Source: SIG578 sp045655125 (lineage in GTDB: Bacteria > Bacillota > Clostridia > Oscillospirales > Ruminococcaceae). From it: DNA of 30,341 nt. Position 1 is the stretch's first letter. Each line of letters opens with the position of its first letter. The translations under genes and the position numbers were made by a program. Shown here piece after piece: positions 1 through 7,833 of the stretch. Under the pieces are notes generated by a model. The model was not told the DNA's origin. It saw nothing but the letters and a program-made list of their open reading frames with translations, and searched no databases. Location of the stretch: positions 1 through 30,341 of the forward strand of contig JAZOOR010000019.1 of the NCBI GenBank assembly GCA_045655125.1, in the 5' to 3' direction.

Positions 1-115
1 CATTGGGGCAGCCAATACACTTTTTACCGCTTTTCTTAGCCTTTATAACATAGAGAGCGGCAAGAGCAATTATTAAAACTATAACCGCGATTACAATATA
101 ATCAACTAATTGCAT
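1..115 (-). CDS. FeoB-associated Cys-rich membrane protein, cut by the window edge
   Basis: Read on the minus strand from the ATG at 113-115, this gives one membrane-spanning segment (MQLVDYIVIAVIVLIIALAA and on), then a basic stretch AKKSGKKC and the start of a Cys motif (CIGCPN) before the window ends, so only about 38 codons are visible. An AGGTGA ribosome site (complement of 121-126) sits at good spacing. It lies 21 bases after the feoB stop on the same strand. Small proteins with one membrane helix and a C-terminal Cys-rich tail directly after feoB are a known family (FeoB-associated Cys-rich membrane protein), often grouped with FeoC-like partners. A role beside FeoB in ferrous iron uptake is inferred from family and position. 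The number of cysteines cannot be seen. Confidence 0.8.
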   Translation of the reverse strand, partial: MQLVDYIVIAVIVLIIALAALYVIKAKKSGKKCIGCPN

Positions 116-136
116 AAATTTCACCTGCTTTAAGGT

Positions 137-2170
137 TTATACATTGGCGGTTTCCTTTTCGGCTTTAGCAGCCCCTTTAAGAGCATATTCTGCTTTGAGC
201 TTTTTCTCGGCATTTACGCAGAGTGTTACAACAACGGCTGCCATAGCTAAAACGGCTACAAAGCCTGCGAGCGCTGCTCCAACATTTAAGGTGGCAGGCG
301 CAAATATGAGTGTACCTATGGTATATACAAAATATGCCACAGAATAACCAACAGCAAGCTGAAGTCCGATTCCGCCCCAGAGCCATTTTGCGCTCTTCAT
401 TTCGGCATTCATAGCGCCGATTGCAGCAAAGCAGGGGGGAGAGTAGAGGTTAAACATAAGGTATGCAAGGGCGGCAGCCTTGGTGATTGCCATAACACCT
501 GCAACCTCAGCGCCTGCGCCCTCTAAGAGAGCGAGCTCTTCGGTGTCAATAAGATTTTCAAGTCCGACAAAGCAAACTGCAAGGGTGCCGACAACATTTT
601 CTTTTGCGATAAAGCCTGTAACTGCTGCGGCGGCAAGCTGCCATGAAAGAACGCCGACGATGGGTACAAGCAAATAAGCGAAAGGACCTGCTATAGAAGC
701 GAGGATAGAGGTGTCAGCGGTTTCTGCAATCTGGAAACTCCAGTCAAATGACTGCATAATCTGAACTGCGGTGTTGCAGAGAAGAATGATGGTAGCAGCC
801 TTAACTATGTAGGCCCAACCGCGGCTGCACATCGATTTGAAAGCACCCCACAGAGAGGGAAATTTGTATTCAGGCATTTCAATGATAAAGAAAGATTTTC
901 TTGCCTTGTGGCCTGTAATCTTGTTAACAAGCAGAGCGCCGAGGAAGATAAGAACAATACCCGAAAGGTACATAACGGTACTTACCCAGCCGGCATTGTT
1001 AAAGAATGCGCCTGCAAAGAGCGAAATAACGGGAATTTTAGCGCCGCAGGGCATAAAGGGAGCGAGCATAGCGGTCGCTCTGCGCTCACGCTCATTTCTG
1101 ATAGTGCGGCTTGCCATAATACCCGGAACAGCGCAGCCTACTGTGATAACAAAGGGGATAACCGATTTTCCCGAAAGTCCAACCCTTTTAAAAATGGGGT
1201 CAAGCACAACTGCAACGCGGGACATATATCCGCAGTCCTCTAAAAGTGCGATGAGGAAATACATTATCATAACAAGGGGCAAAAATCCGATAACTGCGAT
1301 AACACCGCCGATTACACCGTCAACAAGCAGGGCGGAAAGCAGGGGAGATGCACCCTCTAAAAGTGAGCCTACCCATTCCTGAAACATTCCGAGCCATAAA
1401 ACGAGAGTGTCTGCAATATAGGGGCCAACCCAGGCCTGAGATAACTGGAACACCAGCCACATAACAACTGCAAAAATGGGGATACCGAGCCATTTGTTGG
1501 TAAGAATAGCGTCAATCTTGTCGCTGAAATTCTTGTCCTTTGTTAAAACTGTTCGTTTTTCGACCTGTGAAACAATGCTGTTTACAAACTTAAATCTTTT
1601 TCTGTCCGCTTCCTGCACTGCCTTTTTGTTTGTTAGGTCAATGTTGCCCTGAACATAGGGAGCGCTTTGAGAAGTGCCGACTATTGAAACTGCCGCATTA
1701 ACAACCGCTTCCAGTCCCTCAGATGAGGTTGAAACCGTTTCAATAACGGGGCAACCGAGCTTTTGGCTAAGTGCCGCTACATCAATCTCGGTGTGCTTCT
1801 TTTCGTTGATGTCACTCTTGTTTAAAGCAACAACAAGGGGAATACGGAGCTCTAAAAGCTGAGTGGTAAAGAAAACACTGCGGCTTAAGTTTGTTGCATC
1901 AACTATGTTTATAATAACGTCGGGATTTTCGTTTTTAACATAAGAGCTTGTAACAGACTCCTCGCTTGTGAAAGGAGACATTGAGTAAGCACCGGGAAGG
2001 TCAACTGCAATAAGCTCCTCCTTTGAAGAGGTATAGGCTTTTTTTATTGCGTGTTCCTTTTTGTCAACGGTAACACCCGCCCAGTTACCAACCTGTTCGC
2101 TCTTACCTGTAAGCGCGTTATACATAGTGGTCTTGCCACTGTTGGGATTGCCTGCAAGAGCAATTCTCAT
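137..2170 (-). CDS. feoB: Ferrous iron transport protein B
   Basis: This is a 677-residue inner-membrane ferrous iron transporter with an N-terminal GTPase domain. The G motifs are visible: GNPNSGKT at residues 7-14, DLPGAYS at 57-63 and NKSD at 117-120. A long C-terminal membrane part follows, with two Gate (nucleoside-recognition-like) regions containing the conserved Cys motifs GCAVPG and PCGAK. The length is normal for the family. The ATG at 2168-2170 is preceded by AGGAGG on the minus strand. It follows feoA with a gap of about 110 bases that holds its own inverted repeat (2214-2233), so feoB may be regulated separately from feoA as well as together with it. The small Cys-rich membrane gene comes right after. 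The call is secure. Confidence 0.97.
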   Translation of the reverse strand: MRIALAGNPNSGKTTMYNALTGKSEQVGNWAGVTVDKKEHAIKKAYTSSKEELIAVDLPGAYSMSPFTSEESVTSSYVKNENPDVIINIVDATNLSRSVFFTTQLLELRIPLVVALNKSDINEKKHTEIDVAALSQKLGCPVIETVSTSSEGLEAVVNAAVSIVGTSQSAPYVQGNIDLTNKKAVQEADRKRFKFVNSIVSQVEKRTVLTKDKNFSDKIDAILTNKWLGIPIFAVVMWLVFQLSQAWVGPYIADTLVLWLGMFQEWVGSLLEGASPLLSALLVDGVIGGVIAVIGFLPLVMIMYFLIALLEDCGYMSRVAVVLDPIFKRVGLSGKSVIPFVITVGCAVPGIMASRTIRNERERRATAMLAPFMPCGAKIPVISLFAGAFFNNAGWVSTVMYLSGIVLIFLGALLVNKITGHKARKSFFIIEMPEYKFPSLWGAFKSMCSRGWAYIVKAATIILLCNTAVQIMQSFDWSFQIAETADTSILASIAGPFAYLLVPIVGVLSWQLAAAAVTGFIAKENVVGTLAVCFVGLENLIDTEELALLEGAGAEVAGVMAITKAAALAYLMFNLYSPPCFAAIGAMNAEMKSAKWLWGGIGLQLAVGYSVAYFVYTIGTLIFAPATLNVGAALAGFVAVLAMAAVVVTLCVNAEKKLKAEYALKGAAKAEKETANV

Positions 2171-2213
2171 TTTGTTTTCCTCCTATGGATGTAATTTTTT
2201 TACTGCATTATTT

Positions 2214-2233
2214 GAGTTAGCATCCGCTAACTC
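2214..2233. promoter_or_regulatory. Inverted repeat before feoB, probable iron-regulator operator
   Basis: GAGTTAGC-ATCC-GCTAACTC is an 8-base perfect inverted repeat with a 4-base centre, about 44 bases before the feoB start. Its core TTAGC/GCTAA halves are the same as those of the repeat before feoA (2522-2535). DtxR/IdeR-family sites are typically TTAGG/CCTAA-like palindromes, and a DtxR-type gene lies next door, so an iron-dependent operator is the natural reading. I see no convincing -35/-10 pair beside this copy. Confidence 0.65.
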
Positions 2234-2280
2234 GTGGTTAAAATAAAAAGCTGAAGCAGAGCGCCATAAAAGCCAAAAGC

Positions 2281-2493
2281 TTATATAATGATAGCTTCAG
2301 CCAGCTGATTATCAATATTATATCTGCTGTCCTTAATAGAAACAATGCAGCCGCCTTTTAAATGGGAAACAACGGTGATGGGCTCGCCGCTATAGCAACC
2401 TAAAGAAAACAGAAAAGCATTCAGCTCTTCATCATCAGTTTCAATTTTCTGAATGATATATTCCTTTCCTTCTTGTGCATTTTTTAATGTCAT
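2281..2493 (-). CDS. feoA: Ferrous iron transport protein A
   Basis: This is a 70-residue cytoplasmic protein of the FeoA family, a small SH3-like barrel thought to interact with FeoB. The sequence MTLKNAQEGKEYIIQKIE leads into LFSLGCYSGEPITVV and GGCIVSIKDSRYNIDNQLA, the usual FeoA pattern of a Leu-Gly-Cys turn followed by a 'sr..i.k.lA' ending. The reading frame is open further upstream to a TTG at 2511, but the ATG at 2491-2493 has GGTGA at the right distance, so I start there. It is first in the feo operon, with a consensus promoter (2547-2575) and a palindromic operator (2522-2535) directly upstream. Confidence 0.93.
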   Translation of the reverse strand: MTLKNAQEGKEYIIQKIETDDEELNAFLFSLGCYSGEPITVVSHLKGGCIVSIKDSRYNIDNQLAEAIII

Positions 2494-2521
2494 AGCGCTC
2501 ACCGTAACCAAATTTTAGGAA

Positions 2522-2535
2522 TTAGCATATGCTAA
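2522..2535. promoter_or_regulatory. Palindromic operator of the feoA promoter
   Basis: TTAGCATATGCTAA is a perfect 14-base palindrome. It starts roughly 5 bases past the expected start of transcription of the feoA promoter (-10 at 2547-2552 on the minus strand), a position where a bound repressor would block transcription. The half-site TTAGC is shared with the repeat before feoB. The DtxR-type regulator at 2671, transcribed in the opposite direction, is the likely binding protein. That link is inference. Confidence 0.75.
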
Positions 2536-2546
2536 CTACCTTAGAT

Positions 2547-2575
2547 ATGATAACAAAGCAAGAGGGGTTTGTCAA
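2547..2575 (-). promoter_or_regulatory. Promoter of feoAB
   Basis: On the minus strand there is a perfect -35 TTGACA (2570-2575), a 17-base spacer and a -10 TATCAT (2547-2552). The feoA start codon lies about 55 bases downstream, after the palindromic operator. Confidence 0.85.
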
Positions 2576-2602
2576 TAGTTTTTTGCAAAAAAATCCCACT
2601 AC

Positions 2603-2630
2603 TTGAAAAAATTTCAAACTGTGGTATAAT
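2603..2630 (+). promoter_or_regulatory. Promoter of the DtxR-like regulator
   Basis: TTGAAA (2603-2608), a 16-base spacer and a perfect TATAAT (2625-2630). The gene starts at 2671 with TTGGAGG at 2656-2662. This promoter diverges from the feoA promoter; the two -35 boxes are about 28 bases apart. The palindrome at 2522-2535 lies well upstream of this promoter, so regulation of the regulator itself is not obvious. Confidence 0.8.
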
Positions 2631-2670
2631 AATATTACAGTAAATTGTAGGCTTTTGGAGGCTTAGAGTT

Positions 2671-3036
2671 ATGCGTTTATTAGAATCGGGCGAAATGTAT
2701 CTCGAAACTATATATCTGCTATCTAAAAAGGGCGGTAGCGTGCGCTCTGTTGATGTCGGTGAATATATGGGATATTCCAAACCGAGTGTCAGCCGTGCCG
2801 TTTCCATTCTTAAAAAGGGTGGCTATATTGAAAGTGCGCAGGATGGCTCACTGCTTCTCACCGAACAGGGCAAGGCTTTTGCAGAAAAAATTTACGAGCG
2901 CCACAGCCTGCTCACGAGGTTTTTAATAAAGCTTGGCGTTGATGAGAACACCGCCGCCGAGGATGCCTGCAAAATGGAGCACGATATAAGCGATGCAACA
3001 ATCGAGGCAATATACAGAAATATGCAGGAAAAATAA
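2671..3036 (+). CDS. Short DtxR/IdeR-type metal-dependent repressor
   Basis: This 121-residue protein has an N-terminal winged helix (about residues 1-70, with helix-turn-helix YSKPSVSRAVSILKKGGYI) and a metal-binding/dimerisation domain (about 71-121). It ends where longer members continue into an SH3-like domain, so it is a short, two-domain form. The likely metal ligands resemble those of the iron sensors DtxR/IdeR: Met9 in the EMYLETIY motif, His78, Cys100, Glu103 and His104 (ACKMEHD). The manganese sensor MntR has Asp in place of the Met and Glu in place of the Cys. It diverges from feoAB, whose promoter carries a palindrome of the type this family binds. I infer iron-dependent repression of feo; manganese cannot be fully excluded. 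Confidence 0.9.
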   Translation: MRLLESGEMYLETIYLLSKKGGSVRSVDVGEYMGYSKPSVSRAVSILKKGGYIESAQDGSLLLTEQGKAFAEKIYERHSLLTRFLIKLGVDENTAAEDACKMEHDISDATIEAIYRNMQEK

Positions 3037-3044
3037 AAAAATGC

Positions 3045-3073
3045 TTGCATTTTTGAGTTTGCGGTGGTATACT
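3045..3073 (+). promoter_or_regulatory. Promoter of the rimP-ribF operon
   Basis: TTGCAT (3045-3050), a 17-base spacer and TATACT (3068-3073), 90 bases before the rimP start. The -35 lies inside a small palindrome (AAAAATGC-TT-GCATTTTT, 3037-3054) directly after the regulator stop codon, which might also act as a weak terminator. Confidence 0.8.
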
Positions 3074-3096
3074 ATATAGGTAATATCACGAAAGGT

Positions 3097-3146
3097 TAAA
3101 GAGTGGGTCGCCCCGCTCTTTTGTTTTTGTCCGAAAAAAGCGGACA
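3097..3146 (+). promoter_or_regulatory. Two-hairpin leader before rimP, possible attenuator
   Basis: The first hairpin pairs AGAGTGGG (3100-3107) with CCCGCTCT (3112-3119), loop TCGC, one G-U pair, and is followed by TTTGTTTTTG, so it has the form of an intrinsic terminator. The second pairs TGTCCG (3128-3133) with CGGACA (3141-3146), loop AAAAAAG, and stops 4 bases before AGGAGG (3151-3156). The leader begins about 20-25 bases after the expected transcription start. Control of the operon by early termination is a plausible reading, but I see no antiterminator that overlaps the first stem. Confidence 0.55.
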
Positions 3147-3162
3147 GAAAAGGAGGAAACTT

Positions 3163-3636
3163 ATGGGAAAACGCACGGGCAGCACCGCCGAAACGGTAAA
3201 AGAAATCGTTTTGCCGATTTGCAGTGAGATGGGCCTCAGGCTGTGGGATGTCACCTTTGAAAAAGAGGGGGCAGACTGGTTTTTAAAGGTCCTTATTGAA
3301 AAAGAGGACGGTAGCCTTGACATAAGCGAGTGCGAGCAGTTCAGTCGTAGGATTGACCCGCTTATTGACGAGGCTGACCCTATCGACCAGAGCTACTATT
3401 TAGAGGTCGGCTCACCCGGTCTTGGCAGAAGGCTGAGGCTTGAGCAGCACTTTAACGAGTATTTAGGCAGTGAGGTGTATGTGCGCCTTATCCGCCCCGA
3501 CAGTGAGGGCAGAAAAGAGCTCGAGGGAACTCTTTGTGAGTTTTTAGGAAGTGAAATCAAAGTGAGGTCTGAGGAAACAGAAGTGACCATACGCCTTGCA
3601 GATACAGCATATGTAAAACTGTGCGATGACAAATAA
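3163..3636 (+). CDS. rimP: Ribosome maturation factor RimP
   Basis: This 157-residue protein is needed for 30S subunit maturation. The N-terminal alpha/beta domain contains LPICSEMGLRLWDVTFEKEG and the typical YLEVGSPGLGRRL (EVSSPGxxRxL-type) motif; a C-terminal SH3-like part follows with VYVRL and GTLCEFLGSEIKV. The frame is open from a GTG at 3103, but the ATG at 3163 has AGGAGG seven bases upstream, and the earlier GTG lies inside the leader hairpin, so 3163 is the start. It is the first gene of a long operon with nusA, as in most Firmicutes. Confidence 0.95.
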   Translation: MGKRTGSTAETVKEIVLPICSEMGLRLWDVTFEKEGADWFLKVLIEKEDGSLDISECEQFSRRIDPLIDEADPIDQSYYLEVGSPGLGRRLRLEQHFNEYLGSEVYVRLIRPDSEGRKELEGTLCEFLGSEIKVRSEETEVTIRLADTAYVKLCDDK

Positions 3637-3663
3637 TAAAACGTCTTGGAGGAGAACGGAAAA

Positions 3664-4740
3664 ATGAATAACGAATTTTTTGAAGCACTGAGCATTCTCG
3701 AAAGGGAAAAAGGAATCAATGTCGAAAGCTTACTTGAGAAAATCAAGGTTGCGATTGAAAACGCAGTAAAAAAGGATTTCGGCGAGCCTGAAAACATTAT
3801 TATCGATATCAACCCCGAAACCAGAAAGTTTAATGTAGCCATTCGCAAAGAGGTTGTAGAAGAGGTTCTGAATCCCAAGGCTGAAATCACTCTTGATGAG
3901 GCTCTTAAAATAAGCAAAAGAGCTAAAATCGGCGGACACGTTGATATGAAAATCAAGACCAAGGATATGGGCAGAATTGCTGCTCAGAGTGCAAAGCACG
4001 TCTTCCGTCAGGGAATAAAAGAAGAAGAGAGAATGAACACCTTTAAGGAGTATCAGAGCAAGGTTCACGAGCTTATCACTGCTAAGGTAGTCGGTATAGA
4101 CAGCGTCCGCGGCTCTGTAACTCTTGATATGGGCAAGGGCGAGCTTATGCTGCCCCAGACCGAGATGATTCCCGGTGAGAGCTTCTCTGTCGGCGACACC
4201 GTCAGGGTATATGTTGTTGATGTTAAGCGTAACCTCGAAAAGACTTCCCGTCCGCCCAAGATTATGATTTCGAGAACACATCCCGGTATGGTAACTCGTC
4301 TTTTTGAGCTGGAAGTTCCTGAGATTTATGATGGAATTGTTGAAATCAAATCCATCTCCCGTGAGGCAGGCTCAAGAACAAAGATGGCAGTTTACAGCCG
4401 CGATGAGAATGTTGATGCTGTCGGCGCCTGCATCGGTGCAAAGTCAACCCGTATTGACAATGTTGTAGCTGAGCTTGGCGGCGAGAAAATAGACATAGTA
4501 AAATACAGTGAGGACCCCGTTGAGTTTATCACAGCGGCTCTTTCGCCCGCAAAGCACATTACCAAGGTTGAAATTTTAGAGGGTGACGGAGAGGATGTAA
4601 AAGCCTGCCGTGTCACCGTTGCCGACAATGAGCTTTCGCTTGCTATCGGAAATAAGGGTCAGAATGTCCGTCTTGCTGCAAGACTTACAGGATACAAAAT
4701 TGATATCCGTCCTGAAAGCGGATTTTACGGAGAAAACTAA
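3664..4740 (+). CDS. nusA: Transcription termination/antitermination factor NusA
   Basis: This 358-residue protein binds RNA polymerase and nascent RNA to set pausing, termination and antitermination. An N-terminal polymerase-binding domain (about 1-125) is followed by an S1 domain (ITAKVVGIDSVRGSVTLDMG) and two KH domains; the second contains LSLAIGNKGQNVRLAARLTG. It lacks the C-terminal acidic repeats of the enterobacterial protein, as is normal for Firmicutes. The frame is open from a TTG at 3646, but GGAGGA at 3648-3653 points to the ATG at 3664. It follows rimP after 27 bases and precedes ylxR. Confidence 0.97.
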   Translation: MNNEFFEALSILEREKGINVESLLEKIKVAIENAVKKDFGEPENIIIDINPETRKFNVAIRKEVVEEVLNPKAEITLDEALKISKRAKIGGHVDMKIKTKDMGRIAAQSAKHVFRQGIKEEERMNTFKEYQSKVHELITAKVVGIDSVRGSVTLDMGKGELMLPQTEMIPGESFSVGDTVRVYVVDVKRNLEKTSRPPKIMISRTHPGMVTRLFELEVPEIYDGIVEIKSISREAGSRTKMAVYSRDENVDAVGACIGAKSTRIDNVVAELGGEKIDIVKYSEDPVEFITAALSPAKHITKVEILEGDGEDVKACRVTVADNELSLAIGNKGQNVRLAARLTGYKIDIRPESGFYGEN

Positions 4741-4774
4741 AAAAGCTTAAAACCATTTGGAAGGGGATTTGGCT

Positions 4775-5044
4775 ATGGCAGTAAAAAAAGTGCCGATGCG
4801 TAGCTGCTGCGGCTGCAAGGAAAAGAAACCCAAGCGAGAGCTTGTGCGCGTAGTGCGCGAGCCCTCGGGCGAGGTTTCCTTTGACATAACAGGCAGAAAG
4901 GCAGGGCGCGGCGTTTATATCTGTCCCGACAAGGCTTGCCTTTTAAAAGCAATAAAAAGCAAGGCGCTCTCGCGTGCACTTGAATGTGAAATTCCCGATG
5001 AGGTTTACACTCGGCTCGAGGGGGAAATCGGAAAAAATGAATGA
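4775..5044 (+). CDS. ylxR: YlxR family RNA-binding protein
   Basis: This is an 89-residue basic protein of the YlxR (DUF448) family. The family signature is visible: MRSCCGCKEKKPKRELVRVV near the N-terminus and GRKAGRGVYICPDKACLLKA in the middle. Members are small, positively charged, and lie between nusA and infB; RNase P and other RNA-related roles have been proposed. The start is the ATG at 4775, with GGAAGGGGAT upstream, rather than the TTG at 4757. The last 8 bases overlap the next gene, which suggests coupled translation. Confidence 0.93.
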   Translation: MAVKKVPMRSCCGCKEKKPKRELVRVVREPSGEVSFDITGRKAGRGVYICPDKACLLKAIKSKALSRALECEIPDEVYTRLEGEIGKNE

Positions 5045-5354
5045 TGTTTTTCTCTCATCGTTAGGCCTTGCCAGAAGAGCGGGAAAGCTTGTTTTCGGAT
5101 TTGAAACCGTTAAAACCGCTATGCAAAAGGGCGAGGTAGAGATAGTTTTTTCTGCAAAGGATATTTCAGATAAAACCGCTAAAGAACTGAGTTTCCTCTG
5201 CATAAAAATGGAAACAGAGCATATTAAAACAGCGTATGATATGAAAACACTCGGTGCAAGCATCGGCAAACTGACAGGCATTATTGCCATCACGGATGAC
5301 GGGCTTGCACAAATGCTGAAACAGAAACTTGGTATTCAGGAGGGTAACAAATGA
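5037..5354 (+). CDS. L7Ae/L30e/S12e/Gadd45-family ribosomal-like protein
   Basis: This 105-residue protein (MNDVFLSSLGLARRAGKLVF at the start) is of the L7Ae type found between ylxR and infB in Firmicutes. The family shows GLARRAGKLVFG, a central VEIVFSAKDISDKTAKEL and GKLTGIIAITDDGLAQML. Relatives such as B. subtilis YlxQ (RplGA) and YbxF bind kink-turn RNA; the precise role of this group is unclear. The frame is open further upstream inside ylxR, but the ATG at 5037 follows GAGGGGGA and gives the usual length. It overlaps ylxR by 8 bases and infB by 4 (ATGA). Confidence 0.9.
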   Translation: MNDVFLSSLGLARRAGKLVFGFETVKTAMQKGEVEIVFSAKDISDKTAKELSFLCIKMETEHIKTAYDMKTLGASIGKLTGIIAITDDGLAQMLKQKLGIQEGNK

Positions 5355-7816
5355 TCGTAAAATATAAATTAAGTGAGCTTGCAAAGGACTTAAATGTCGA
5401 GAGCAAGGAAATAATTTCGCTGCTTTCTAAATACAGTGATGATGCAAAGAAAACGGGCAGCACCTTAAACGAAGAGGAGCTTAATATCGTTTTCGAGCAT
5501 TTTACCAAGAAAACCGAGCTTAAAACCCTTGATGCATATTTTGCAGAGGGTGATAAGCGCGAGGAGAAAAAGAAAGAGCGCGAGGCAGCCAAAAAGGAAA
5601 AAGAAGCTGCCGCCGCACCTAAAAAAGACGAAAAGCCTGCCGAGAAAAAGGCAGAGCCCAGAGCAGAGCAAAAGAAGGCTCCCGAGAAAAAGGCAGAGCC
5701 TAAGCCTCAGCCTCAGTCAAAGGCACCTGAGAAAAAGGCAGAGCCTAAGCCTCAGAGAAAAGAAGAGCCTAAGCAGAAAAAGCCTAAAGAGAAGTTTGAG
5801 AATGTTATCAGAACAAGAAGCACCGAAACTCTCGAGGTTAAAAAGGATGTCCGTAAGGTTAACACCCGTACAGACTTTGTTGAGCTTGACAAATATAACG
5901 AAAAATATGAGCGCATAGCTCCCAGCAGCTCCTATAACTCTGACCATATGCAGAGAAAGCAGAAGCTTACTCAGAAATCTCAGCAGAGAGGCAAGCCTGC
6001 CTCTTCTAAGAGAGAAACCGAGGCTGATAAGCTGCGCAGAATTCAGGCTCAACAGCAGAAAAAGCATCAGCTTAAAATTACCATTCCCGATGAAATTGTT
6101 GTTTCCGAGCTTGCCATGCGCCTTAAGGTTACCGCTGCCGAGGTTATTAAGCGCTTAATGCTTCTCGGTGTTATGGCAACCAATAACCAGACCATCGACT
6201 TTGACACCGCTGCAATGGTAGCTATGGAGCTTAATGCAAAGGTTGAAAAAGAGGTCGTTGTTACTATTGAGGAACGACTTATTGATGATTCTACCGATAG
6301 CGAGGAAAACTTAAAGCTGCGTCCTCCCGTTGTTGTTGTTATGGGACACGTTGACCACGGTAAAACCTCGCTGCTCGATGCTATCCGTAACACCAGCGTT
6401 ACCACCACCGAGGCGGGCGGTATCACCCAGCACATCGGTGCTTACAAGGTAAAGGCAGGCGGCAGAGAGATAACCTTCCTCGACACCCCGGGACACGAAG
6501 CGTTTACCGCTATGCGTGCAAGAGGCGCGCAGATTACCGATATTGCAATTCTTGTTGTTGCCGCAGACGACGGTATTATGCCCCAGACCGTTGAGGCTAT
6601 AAATCACGCAAAAGCTGCAGGTGTCAGCATTATAGTTGCCATCAATAAAATGGATAAACCCGAGGCTAATCCCGAGAGGGTTAAGCAGGAGCTCACCGAG
6701 CATGAGCTTGTTCCTGAGGAGTGGGGTGGAGATGTTATCTGCGTTCCCGTTTCTGCAAAGGCACACACAGGTATTGAGGAGCTTCTCGAAATGGTTATCC
6801 TCACCGCCGATGTCAAGGAGCTTAAGGCTAACCCTGACCGTCTTGCAAAGGGTATCGTAATCGAGGCTAAGCTCGATAAGGGCAGAGGTCCTGTTGCCAC
6901 CGTTCTTGTTCAGAATGGTACACTTAAATCGGGAGATATTATTATTGCAGGAACTGCTGTCGGCAGAGTCCGCGCAATGACCGATGACAGAGGCAGAAAG
7001 GTAAACACCGCAGGCCCATCTACTCCCGTTGAGATTATAGGTCTCGGCGAGGTTCCCAGCGCAGGCGACGTCTTTAACGCAGTTGAGGATGAGCGCCTTG
7101 CAAGAGAGCTTGTCGAAGAGAGAAAGCAGGCTGAGAAAGAAGAGCGCTTCTCTGCATATCAGAAGGTTACCCTTGATAACCTCTTCAGCCATATTGCTGA
7201 GGGTGAGATGAAGGAGCTGAGCATTATCGTTAAGGCTGATGTTCAGGGCTCTGTTGAGGCTGTTCGTCAGTCACTTGAGAAAATCAGCAATGAGGAAGTT
7301 CGTGTCCGCGTTATTCACGGCGGAGTAGGAGCTATCAGCGAGTCTGATATTATGCTTGCAGATGCTTCCAATGCTATTGTTGTCGGATTTAATGTTCGCC
7401 CCGACCCCCTTGCCGATGAAATGGCAAAGGAAAAGGGTGTTGATATGCGCACCTACAGAATTATTTATGACTGCATCGAGGAAATCGAGGCAGCTATGAA
7501 GGGTATGCTCGCACCCAAGTTCCGCGATGTTGAGCAGGGCAGAATAGAAGTCCGTCAGGTTTACAAGCTTTCGAGTGTCGGAACAATCGCAGGCTGTTAT
7601 GTAACCTCGGGCAAGGTAACAAGACACTCCAAAATCCGCGTTGTGCGTGACGGTATCGTTATCTCTGAGGACGAAATCAGTTCACTTCGTCGCTTTAAGG
7701 ATGACGTTAAAGAGGTCGCCTCTAACTATGAGTGCGGTATTTCGCTTGAGAAATTCAACGACATTAAGGAAGGCGATATTTTTGAAGCCTTCATCACCGA
7801 AGAGTATAAAGACTGA
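5351..7816 (+). CDS. infB: Translation initiation factor IF-2
   Basis: This 821-residue GTPase brings initiator tRNA to the 30S subunit. Order: a short IF2_N helical module (about 1-60), a long low-complexity Lys/Glu/Pro/Ala linker (about 75-155) with direct repeats, a second IF2_N module (about 240-295), then the G domain with GHVDHGKT (332-339), DTPGH (378-382) and NKMD (432-435). After that come the domain II barrel, a Rossmann-like domain III and the C-terminal fMet-tRNA-binding barrel (IEVRQVYKLSSVGTIAGCYV). The start overlaps the L7Ae-like gene by ATGA. Confidence 0.98.
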   Translation: MIVKYKLSELAKDLNVESKEIISLLSKYSDDAKKTGSTLNEEELNIVFEHFTKKTELKTLDAYFAEGDKREEKKKEREAAKKEKEAAAAPKKDEKPAEKKAEPRAEQKKAPEKKAEPKPQPQSKAPEKKAEPKPQRKEEPKQKKPKEKFENVIRTRSTETLEVKKDVRKVNTRTDFVELDKYNEKYERIAPSSSYNSDHMQRKQKLTQKSQQRGKPASSKRETEADKLRRIQAQQQKKHQLKITIPDEIVVSELAMRLKVTAAEVIKRLMLLGVMATNNQTIDFDTAAMVAMELNAKVEKEVVVTIEERLIDDSTDSEENLKLRPPVVVVMGHVDHGKTSLLDAIRNTSVTTTEAGGITQHIGAYKVKAGGREITFLDTPGHEAFTAMRARGAQITDIAILVVAADDGIMPQTVEAINHAKAAGVSIIVAINKMDKPEANPERVKQELTEHELVPEEWGGDVICVPVSAKAHTGIEELLEMVILTADVKELKANPDRLAKGIVIEAKLDKGRGPVATVLVQNGTLKSGDIIIAGTAVGRVRAMTDDRGRKVNTAGPSTPVEIIGLGEVPSAGDVFNAVEDERLARELVEERKQAEKEERFSAYQKVTLDNLFSHIAEGEMKELSIIVKADVQGSVEAVRQSLEKISNEEVRVRVIHGGVGAISESDIMLADASNAIVVGFNVRPDPLADEMAKEKGVDMRTYRIIYDCIEEIEAAMKGMLAPKFRDVEQGRIEVRQVYKLSSVGTIAGCYVTSGKVTRHSKIRVVRDGIVISEDEISSLRRFKDDVKEVASNYECGISLEKFNDIKEGDIFEAFITEEYKD
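5642..5745 (+). repeat. Direct repeats in the infB linker
   Basis: The 17-base unit GAGAAAAAGGCAGAGCC occurs exactly three times, at 5642-5658, 5684-5700 and 5729-5745, encoding EKKAEP blocks in the IF-2 linker. The spacing is 42 and 45 bases, so the frame is kept. Such repeats can change copy number without breaking the gene. Confidence 0.85.
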
Positions 7817-7833
7817 TTCGGAAAGGATTTAAA

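Noticed and set aside
6311..7192. A 293-codon minus-strand frame across infB.
   Set aside because: It is the shadow of the IF-2 G domain and has odd composition (many Cys, Asn, Leu) and no start signal.
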